The notes below the pieces were generated by a model, which was not told the DNA's origin, did no database searches, and saw only the letters and a list, made by a program, of their open reading frames with translations. From assembly GCF_014649855.1 (NCBI RefSeq), contig NZ_BMTV01000045.1, positions 1-47,929 on the forward strand: DNA of 47,929 nt. The letters run 5' to 3'. Shown one piece after another: positions 43,001 to 47,929 of this stretch. Source of the stretch: Streptomyces roseolus (lineage in GTDB: Bacteria > Actinomycetota > Actinomycetes > Streptomycetales > Streptomycetaceae). The translations under genes were made by a program, and so were the position numbers. Numbering within the stretch: position 1 is the first letter of the stretch; every line of letters starts with the position of its first letter.

Positions 43001-44216
43001 TGACCGCGCTGGGCCGGTGGCCGAGGCGGAAGCGCATCGGCGGTCCGGGGGAGGCCAGGAGGCCGAGCGGGTAGTGCATGGCGTCGCGCATCCTGGAGGC
43101 CGCCACGCGTACGCGTCCCGGCGTGTCGGCGGAAGCGTCGGAGGGCTCGTCGGCGGGGCCGTCCGGGTAGTTCTCGAACGCCATCACAGAATCGAACAGC
43201 TCGCCCCGGCCGGCCAGGCGCTGGATGTCTGCCAGCCGCAGGTGCTGGTGGTCGAGGAGCGCGCTCTGCTCGCGCTGCAGCCGCCGCAGGAAACCCGTCA
43301 GGGGTTCGTCGGCGGGCATCCGGGCCCGCAGCGGGACCGTGTTGGCGAACAGACCGATCATGGATTCGACGCCGTCCAGCTCCGGCGGGCGTCCGGAGAC
43401 GACCACCCCGTACACCACGTCCTGGCTGCCGGTGGTGCGGGCCAGGGTCAGGGCCCACAGCCCCTGCACGACCGTGTTGAGCGTGAGGCCTGCGCCTCGC
43501 GCGGCCGCGGTCAGTCCGGCGGAGGCGGTCTCCGACAGCGCGAAGTCGAGCCACGTCGGCGCCTCCGCGGCCCGGTCGGCCCGCGGGGCGACGAGGGTGG
43601 GGGCCTCCAGGCCCGCCAGGGCCCCGCTCCAGGCCTCCCGCGCGGCCCCGTGATCGCGGCCCCCCAGCCAGGCGAGGTAGTCCCGGTAGGGGCGCACCGG
43701 CGGCAGGGCGGAGGCGTCGCCCCCGGTGCGGTAGAGCAGCATGAGCTCGCGCAGCAGCATCGGCATCGACCAACCGTCCAGCAGGATGTGGTGGTTGGTG
43801 AGGGCGAAGCGGTGGCGGTCGTGGGCCGTACGCAGCAGCAGGAACCGCACCAGCGGCGGCTTGGAGGGCCGGAAACGGCGCCAGCGGTGCTCCTCGAGGC
43901 GTCGGGCCGCCTCCGCGTCCGGGTCGTCGGCCGCGCGCAGGTCGGCCTCCTCCCAGGGGAGTCCGACCTCCCGGGGGACGAACTGCACCGGGTTCTTCAG
44001 GGCGCGGGTCGCGAAGCCCGCCCGCAGGTTGTCATGGCGGCGGAGCAGGGCCTCGGCCGCCGCGCGCAGCGCCGGGACGTCCAGCGGTCCGCGCAGCTCC
44101 ACCTCGGTCTGGACGGTGTAGACGTCGACGGCCTCGTCCCCGGCGTATTCGCTGTGGAAGAGGAGGCCCTCCTGCAGCGGGGACAGGGGCAGGACGTCCT
44201 GTAGGGATCCGCGCAT
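37062..44216 (-). CDS. lptD: Terminal NRPS, C-A-T-C-A-T-TE (LptD-like)
   Basis: 2384 residues from ATG 44216, which shares its A with the upstream TGA; a GTG five codons earlier is the longer option. Approximate domains: C 5-440 (HHILLDGWS near 140; follows an E domain, so D-C-L type); A1 450-950 (YTSGSTGRPKG near 613); T1 with Ser near 1005 (LGGHSLLATRL); C2 1025-1480 (HHIASDGWS near 1190); A2 1500-2000; T2 with Ser near 2065 (NGGHSLLAVRL); TE 2110-2384 (GWSLGAH, Ser near 2196; His in DASHMSM). By-eye binding-pocket codes are DLGKTGVVNK for A1 (acidic, resembles methyl-Glu domains) and DGLFVGIAVK for A2 (aliphatic, Ile/Val-like). The TE should release or cyclise the lipopeptide. Confidence 0.93.
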   Translation of the reverse strand: MRGSLQDVLPLSPLQEGLLFHSEYAGDEAVDVYTVQTEVELRGPLDVPALRAAAEALLRRHDNLRAGFATRALKNPVQFVPREVGLPWEEADLRAADDPDAEAARRLEEHRWRRFRPSKPPLVRFLLLRTAHDRHRFALTNHHILLDGWSMPMLLRELMLLYRTGGDASALPPVRPYRDYLAWLGGRDHGAAREAWSGALAGLEAPTLVAPRADRAAEAPTWLDFALSETASAGLTAAARGAGLTLNTVVQGLWALTLARTTGSQDVVYGVVVSGRPPELDGVESMIGLFANTVPLRARMPADEPLTGFLRRLQREQSALLDHQHLRLADIQRLAGRGELFDSVMAFENYPDGPADEPSDASADTPGRVRVAASRMRDAMHYPLGLLASPGPPMRFRLGHRPSAVTPRRAAALRDRLLRLVDAFLAAPDLPLGRLDVLDDTERALVLDEFNDTAREVEDTTAIELFLRQAARTPGRIAVETADRSLDYARLADRSGRLARLLAKRGARAERFVALVLPRSPELVETALAVWQTGAAYVPVDPAHPADRVARLLREADPVLTVTTADLADRLPAGLPLLVLDDPGTTAALQGLPGGPLAASELPAPLDPRNAAYAIYTSGSTGRPKGVVATHRSLVGYLLRGSDQYPSDGRSLVHSPVSFDLTVGALYVPLISGGTVRLASLDDEPVLRPGEASPDFVKVTPSHLPVLEGLPGEVSPTGAITFGGEQLTGRHLRRWRADHPDVTVYNVYGPTETTVNCSEHRIAPRDPVGDGPVPIGRPLWNTRLFVLGPGLAPVPVGVPGELYVAGAGLARGYLRDPGRTAERFVACPYAAGERMYRTGDLVRWNDDGLLEYLGRVDDQISLRGFRVEPGEVEAALAAHPAVRRAAVVLREDTPGDARLVAYAVPTEPEGARGGPPAPLPTEQILEHLRGTLPPYMVPAHLVELPALPVTPHGKIDRAALPEPSAAGAPAGGAPRSPREEILCGIFADVLRRPRVSIDDDFFALGGHSLLATRLASRVRAALDTEMPVRRLFEHPTVRSLSALLDPHDGRRPPVTPARRPEHVPLSYAQQRLWIMHRLTGPDATYNIHRALRLDGDLDVPALRAALHDVTERHETLRTVFPEGPEGPYQKVLPARPAARALTVLPVADQDVDRTLAELAAHRFDLESEPPMRAWLLESGPRSRVLVLVLHHIASDGWSGRRLLRDLFTAYTARRAGRAPDWRPLPVQYADYALWQRRHLGDPADPASPAAVQLAYWEKQLAGLPEELRLPADRPRPARPTRTGGQVWLTLPATVHSAVTELARTCRASAFMVVQAAVAAFLTRMGAGEDIPIGAPVAGRTDEAVEELVGFFVSTLVLRTDTSGDPTFAELVGRVRETALAAYAHQDLPFEQLVERLSPTRSLGRHPLFQVALSCNNTEEQMDRQGGRPPGLSVTPHHVDAARSKFDLMFTFLENHGEDGRPTGIETALEYSADLFDRETAQSLLDRFARMLAIWTAEPAAAIGARELLAADERHTVVTAWNATRRADLVATLPRMFEEQVARTPHATALEHAGHHLTYAELNARANRLARVLVRRGIRPEHRVATLMPRSPGQITALLAIAKAGGAAVPVDPGHPGRRIAFMLRDSACALVLADAPYAAGREEIAGVPVLVPGDEPAPEQATDLTDGDRNAPLTAGHAAYVVYTSGSTGRPKGVVTEHRGLLSLATAQRERYPVEPGSRVLQIASPSFDGAVLELLMALTTGGTLVLPDGPLLAGEPLADMLAEHRISHAFIPPAVLSGLPTEGLEDLRCLVVGGEAVTSPLVDRWAPGRRMLDIYGPTEATAVTLTSEPLTPGGPPPAIGTPVPNTRAYVLDDRLRPVPPGVTGELYLAGASLARGYGGRPALTAIRYVGCPFGEPGERMYRTGDLARRDREGRVHHMGRVDEQIKLRGFRVEPGEIRARLTEHPAVREAAVALREDGPGGRALVAYAVPADGPPRPTAAQLRAHLAALLPPPMVPAAFLVLDALPTTANGKLDRDALPAPEPLAEEAGRPPRDEREAALCEVFAEVLERTSFGADDGFFENGGHSLLAVRLVARVRERLGVPLAARDLFEAPTPAALAAHIARGAERRAPAPLLTLRGRGDQPPLFCVHPAVGLGWAYASLLPWLPADVPLHALQARTPAGGTGLPRSVEEMAEDYVRLIRRVRPHGPYRLLGWSLGAHVAHTAAGLLERDGQRVELLAMLDAYPPHRTGDPGGRAEGSDAEIVAANLRESGFAWEEDDQRAGRFPLERFRAHLRRVDSSLGHLDDAELTAAKDVYVNNVRLMRSFTPGRVRCGIVLMTAERTRTLDPAAWEPHTEGGVEVHRLDASHMSMLTEPTSVAEAGRVLTHRLDSLRGATTKKREG

Positions 44217-47200
44217 CAGCCGGCCTTCCACTCTGCTTCGAGCTGGTCGAGTTCGGCGTCGGAGAGTTCGACCAGGGGGGCCGGGTCCGACAGGGGCGGG
44301 GGGCCGGCCGGGGGCGGTTCGGCGGACGCGAGCTCCTCCAGCTCGCGGAACCAGAGTCCGGCGAGTTCGCGGACGTCCCGCTCCCGGTGGAGCCGGCCGG
44401 CCCAGGACCAGGTGGCGATCAGACGCGGGCCCTCGGGCCCCTCGACGGCGACCGCGGTGACCTCGATCTCGTGGGCCAGGGGGAGCCCGGCGGGCTGGCC
44501 GGCGAGCCCGCCGGCCACCGGCGACCAGTCCGGGGTCCGGTCGGCCGCGTCCCGGTCAGCGCCCGAACCACCGAACCGGCCCAGGTAGTTGAAGCCGAAG
44601 CGCGGGACGGGCAGGACGGCGAGCCGTTGGCGTGTGCGCGGGTTGAGGTAGCGCAGGAGGCCGTAGCCGAGACCGGCGTCGGGCGCCCGGTCCAGGATCG
44701 CGCCCAGCGCCCGCAGCGCGCCGGTCCGGTCGTCGCCGGGCCCGGCGGCGGGCACCCGGACCGGGTGGGCGGCGGTGAACCAGCCGACCGTGCGGGAGAG
44801 GTCCGCTCCGGGGACGACGTCCTCCTCGCGGCCGTGGCCCTCCAGGTCCACCGTGACGCCGTCCGCGGCCTCCGCCGGACGCCAGCGCCGCACGGCGGCG
44901 GCGAACGTCCCGAGCAGCACTTCGCTCACCCCGACGCCGAGCGCGGCGGGCACCGGGCCGAGCACGGCGCGGGTGGCGGCGGCCGGGAGGGTCAGGGAAA
45001 GGGCCTCCTCGGTGCTCCGGTCGTCGAGGGCGGGGTCGAGGCGGCCGGTCTCCCAGGGCCGCGGCGACTGCTCCTCCCAGTGGGCGCACCGCTCGGCGCG
45101 GCGCGGGTCGGCCGCCAGCTCCGCCAGCTGCCGGGCCCAGGTCCGCAGCGGGGTGCCCACCGGGTCGAGGCGGGGCTCCCGGCCCTCGGCGAGGGCCTGC
45201 CACGCGCTGCCGAGGTCGGCGGTGAGGATGCGCCAGGAGACTCCGTCCACGACGAGGTGGTGGGCGACGAGCGCGAGGTGTCCCGGCTCCCGGGGCCCCC
45301 GGTCGAACCAGACGGCGCGCAGGACGGAGCCCTTCCGCGGGGCGAGCCGGTCGCGGGCCGCGGCGCAGTGCGTCCGCACCAGCCGGTCCAGCTCCTCCTG
45401 CTCCGTGCCCGCCGCGTCCACCCGCTCCAGTACGGTGGCCGCGTCCACCGCACCCGCCTCGGCGATCTCCATCCGCCAGTGGCCGTCCTCCGGTTCGGCC
45501 CGCATCCGCAGCGCGTCGTGGTGGTCGAGGAGCGTCTGGAGGGCGCCGGTCACGACGGCCGCGTCGGCCTCGGCGGGGACGCGCAGCAGCACGGACTGGT
45601 TGTACCCGTCGACCTCGCCGCCCAGCTCGGCCAGCCAGGAGCTGATCGGCGTCGGCGCCACCGGCCCGGTCCCCCGGCCGCCGAGCACCTCGGTCGCCGG
45701 GCCGCCGGGCCGCGAGCGGGCGGCGAGGGCGGCGGGCGTGCGCTGTTCGAAGACGTCGCGGACGGTCATCCGGCCGCCCGCCGCGCGCACCCGGCCGACG
45801 AGCCGGATGGAGCCGATGCTGTCGCCGCCGAGGGTGAAGAAGTCGTCGTCGGTCCCGACCTCCGCGAGCCCCAGCACCTCGCGGAACGCCTCGCACAGCA
45901 CGCCTTCCCACGCGTCGCGCGGCGGCCTGCTCGCGTGCGGGGTGCCGGCGGGCGCCGGCGGCTCGGGCAGCGCCCGGTGGTCGAGCTTGCCTCCCGGAGC
46001 CAGCGGCAGGGCGTCCAGCCGGACGAACGCGGCGGGGACCATGTACCGGGGCAGCCGGGACGCGAGCGCCTGCCGGAGGGCGTCCAGGTCGAACCGCTCC
46101 GGCGGGGCCGTGACGTAGGCGAGGAGGCGTTCGCCGCGCAGGACGACGGCGGCCTGGCCGATCTCCGGGCGGTCGAGCAGGGCGGTCTCGATCTCGCCCG
46201 TCTCGACGCGGAAACCGCGCACCTTCACCTGGCCGTCGCGGCGGCCCAGGTACTCGAGGTTGCCGTCGGCGCGCCGGCGGGCGAGGTCGCCGGTGCGGTA
46301 CATCCGCTCCCCCGGCTCCCCGAACGGACAGGGCACGAACCGCTCGGCGGTCAGTCCCGGCCGGCCCAGGTAGCCCCGGGCCACCCCGACGCCGCTGACG
46401 TACAGCTCGCCGGGGACGTTGGCGGGGACCGGGCGCAGGCGTTCGTCCAGGACGAACAGCCGGTGTCCCGCCAGGGGGCGGCCGATCGGCACGATGTCGG
46501 GGGGCAGGGCGTCGCCCGGTTCCAGGACGAAGTCCGCGCAGCTCACGGTGGCTTCGGTGGGACCGTAGTCGTTGTAGACGCGCATGTCCGGGTGCGCCCG
46601 GCGCAGCCGGGCGAGACGGGCCGCGGTCAGCTGCTCGCCCCCGACGACCAGGTCGGCCGCGGGTGCCGCCCAGGAGGCGATCGTGTCCAGGTAGGCGAGG
46701 TGGGAGGGGGTGACCTTGAGCAGGTCGGGGCGGGCCGGGGCGTCCCGCTCCGGTGCGTCGAGGTCCGCCACCACGACGCAGCCGCCGGCGATCAGCGGGG
46801 TGAACAGGGTGGTCACCGTGAGGTCGAAGGCCGGCGAGCCGTGCAGCAGCGCGGTTCCGGCGGCTCCCCGGTACCGGGCGGCCGAGCGGACCAGGAAGGC
46901 GGCGAGGGAGCGTTGTTCGACCACGACGCCCTTGGGCGTGCCGGTGGACCCGGAGGTGTAGACGACGTACGCCGGGTCGTGGCTCGTGGCCGGTGCGCGG
47001 CGGTCGGCGTCGGTGCAGTCGCCGCCGTCGAGCCCGGCGAGCGCCGCCTCGGTGGCCGGGGCGTCGAGGCGGACCACGGGGCCGGCTCCCGCCGGGAGGG
47101 AGTCCTGGGTCCCGGTGTGGGCGAGGACGAGCACCGGGCGGGCGTCCTCCAGCATGTGGGCGATCCGCTCGGCGGGCAGCTCGGTGTCCAGGGGGACGTA

Positions 47201-47929
47201 GGCGGCCCCGGCCTTCTGGACGGCCACCAGGGCGGTGATCAGTTCGGGGCCGCGCGGCAGCAGGACGGCGACGGTGTCCTCGGGGCCCGCTCCACGGGCG
47301 GCGAGGAGCCGGGCCAGCCGGTTGGCCCGGTCGTTCAGCTCGGCGTAGGAGACCTCCCGGTCGCCGTGGCGGACGGCGGGGGCGTGCGGGGTGCGGGCGG
47401 CCTGCGCCTCGAACAGGTCGGGGAAGCGGGCGTCGTCCGCGGGGGCGACTGCTCCGGGGCCGGGCTCGCTCCACGCGCCCTCCAGGAGCGCGCGTTCGCC
47501 CGGCAGCAGGACGTCGATCTCGTCGAGCCGGGCGCCGGGCGCGGCCACCGCGGCTTCGAGGACCCGGCCGAACCGCTCCGCCAGGCGCTCGGCGGTGCCG
47601 CGGTCGAACAGGTCGGTGCTGTACTCCAGCACCCCGCGCAGTCCGGCGGGGCCGCCGTCGTGGGCACGGGTCTCGGTGAGCGCGAAGGTGAGGTCGAACT
47701 TGGACGTGGTGACGCCGAGCCGCCGCCCGCTCACGGTCAGCCCGTCCAGTTCCGGTGCGGCGTCGCGTGCCCGGGCCGTCTCGGCCGTGTCGTAGTTCAG
47801 CGAGACCTGGAAGAGCGGGTGGCGGGCCAGCGAGCGTTCCGGATCGCGGAGCTCCACCAGGCGTTCGAAGGGGAGGTCCTGGTGCGCGTACGCCCCCAGG
47901 TCGGTGGCCCGCACCCGCTCCAGCAACTC
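44216..47929 (-). CDS. lptC: NRPS, partial: C(end)-A-T-E (C-terminal part of LptC-like protein)
   Basis: The gene runs in from the right edge; its start is outside the window. About 1237 residues are visible. The first 130 are the end of a condensation domain (YAHQDLPFERLVE, HPLFQVSLNYD). The A domain (about 160-650; YTSGSTGTPKG near 322) has the by-eye code DLTKVGDVSK, of the Asp/Asn type. The T domain has Ser in LGGDSIGSIRL (near 699). The following E domain shows HHLVVDGVSWRIL (near 890) and NYLGRFGG, so a D-residue is made, probably D-Asn. The C terminus (ELSDAELDQLEAEWKAG) looks like a donor communication helix for the next NRPS, whose ATG overlaps this stop. Confidence 0.93.
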   Translation of the reverse strand, partial: ELLERVRATDLGAYAHQDLPFERLVELRDPERSLARHPLFQVSLNYDTAETARARDAAPELDGLTVSGRRLGVTTSKFDLTFALTETRAHDGGPAGLRGVLEYSTDLFDRGTAERLAERFGRVLEAAVAAPGARLDEIDVLLPGERALLEGAWSEPGPGAVAPADDARFPDLFEAQAARTPHAPAVRHGDREVSYAELNDRANRLARLLAARGAGPEDTVAVLLPRGPELITALVAVQKAGAAYVPLDTELPAERIAHMLEDARPVLVLAHTGTQDSLPAGAGPVVRLDAPATEAALAGLDGGDCTDADRRAPATSHDPAYVVYTSGSTGTPKGVVVEQRSLAAFLVRSAARYRGAAGTALLHGSPAFDLTVTTLFTPLIAGGCVVVADLDAPERDAPARPDLLKVTPSHLAYLDTIASWAAPAADLVVGGEQLTAARLARLRRAHPDMRVYNDYGPTEATVSCADFVLEPGDALPPDIVPIGRPLAGHRLFVLDERLRPVPANVPGELYVSGVGVARGYLGRPGLTAERFVPCPFGEPGERMYRTGDLARRRADGNLEYLGRRDGQVKVRGFRVETGEIETALLDRPEIGQAAVVLRGERLLAYVTAPPERFDLDALRQALASRLPRYMVPAAFVRLDALPLAPGGKLDHRALPEPPAPAGTPHASRPPRDAWEGVLCEAFREVLGLAEVGTDDDFFTLGGDSIGSIRLVGRVRAAGGRMTVRDVFEQRTPAALAARSRPGGPATEVLGGRGTGPVAPTPISSWLAELGGEVDGYNQSVLLRVPAEADAAVVTGALQTLLDHHDALRMRAEPEDGHWRMEIAEAGAVDAATVLERVDAAGTEQEELDRLVRTHCAAARDRLAPRKGSVLRAVWFDRGPREPGHLALVAHHLVVDGVSWRILTADLGSAWQALAEGREPRLDPVGTPLRTWARQLAELAADPRRAERCAHWEEQSPRPWETGRLDPALDDRSTEEALSLTLPAAATRAVLGPVPAALGVGVSEVLLGTFAAAVRRWRPAEAADGVTVDLEGHGREEDVVPGADLSRTVGWFTAAHPVRVPAAGPGDDRTGALRALGAILDRAPDAGLGYGLLRYLNPRTRQRLAVLPVPRFGFNYLGRFGGSGADRDAADRTPDWSPVAGGLAGQPAGLPLAHEIEVTAVAVEGPEGPRLIATWSWAGRLHRERDVRELAGLWFRELEELASAEPPPAGPPPLSDPAPLVELSDAELDQLEAEWKAG

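Noticed and set aside
38910..44204. Very long + strand open frame (about 1,760 codons) opposite the terminal NRPS
   Set aside because: It is the Gly/Val/Gln-rich antisense shadow of high-GC coding DNA. The opposite strand has complete, ordered NRPS domains.
28605..47929. A wholly new peptide antibiotic class
   Set aside because: Domain order, residue codes and tailoring genes all fit the known A54145/daptomycin/CDA family, so novelty is at most at the congener level.

Overview
The window is high-GC actinobacterial DNA and is almost certainly chromosomal sequence from a Streptomyces species. The genes show strong third-position GC and frequent GTG/TTG starts. They include a CBM2-FnIII-GH18 chitinase with a DasR-like promoter element, a crt carotenoid cluster and a very large NRPS locus. 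The NRPS end of the window (about 28.6-47.9 kb) reads as the downstream part of an acidic calcium-dependent lipopeptide cluster of the A54145 (lpt) type. The A54145 producer known to me is S. fradiae, so that species or a close relative is a reasonable guess. This is inferred from gene content and adenylation codes, not from a database match.

Layout. 0-4.2 kb: a minus-strand partial ORF at the left edge, a DUF4142 secreted protein, a class F-like sortase lacking the expected C-terminal arginine, and a chitinase. 4.2-6 kb: decayed DNA holding a fragment of an NRPS condensation domain fused to the tail of an IS3-family element whose transposase is broken. 6-8.9 kb: CsbD and PRC-barrel stress-type proteins, a small membrane protein, an isolated CRISPR-repeat-like palindrome and a winged-helix regulator. 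8.9-10.2 kb: a lipoprotein overlapping an I36/crystallin-like secreted inhibitor. 10.8-14.5 kb: a PaoABC-type molybdenum aldehyde/xanthine oxidoreductase operon. 14.7-24 kb: an isorenieratene-type carotenoid cluster (crtT, crtE-I-B-Rieske, crtU-crtY). 24.6-28.3 kb: a VOC protein and a cobalamin-riboswitch-controlled ABC importer (btuF-C-D). 28.6-47.9 kb: the lipopeptide genes.

How the lipopeptide genes fit together. The partial NRPS at the right edge (C-A-T-E) has an Asn/Asp-type code followed by epimerization, predicting D-Asn. The next protein (C-A-T-C-A-T-TE) has an acidic (methyl)Glu-like code, then a branched-aliphatic Ile/Val-like code, then the release thioesterase. Read in order this gives D-Asn, (3-methyl)Glu, Ile/Val, the last three residues of A54145. 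The accessory genes match: MbtH protein, alpha/beta hydrolase, SyrP-like Asp hydroxylase, FkbM methyltransferase, AsnO-like Asn hydroxylase, two-gene ABC exporter and a methyltransferase suited to 3-methylglutamate supply. The hydroxylation and O-methylation substrates would sit on modules encoded to the right of the window.

The carotenoid genes form two convergent blocks, with crtT set apart and divergent from crtE. The four + strand genes overlap by 4 bp each, so they are probably translationally coupled. The B12 importer lies between the pigment and peptide clusters and belongs to neither functionally. The most novel-looking items are relics and odd details: the orphan C-domain/IS3 fusion, two isolated CRISPR-like palindromes (one supplies a real gene's stop codon), the arginine-less sortase and paired palindromes in the crtE promoter. 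I found no convincing new defence or mobile system.
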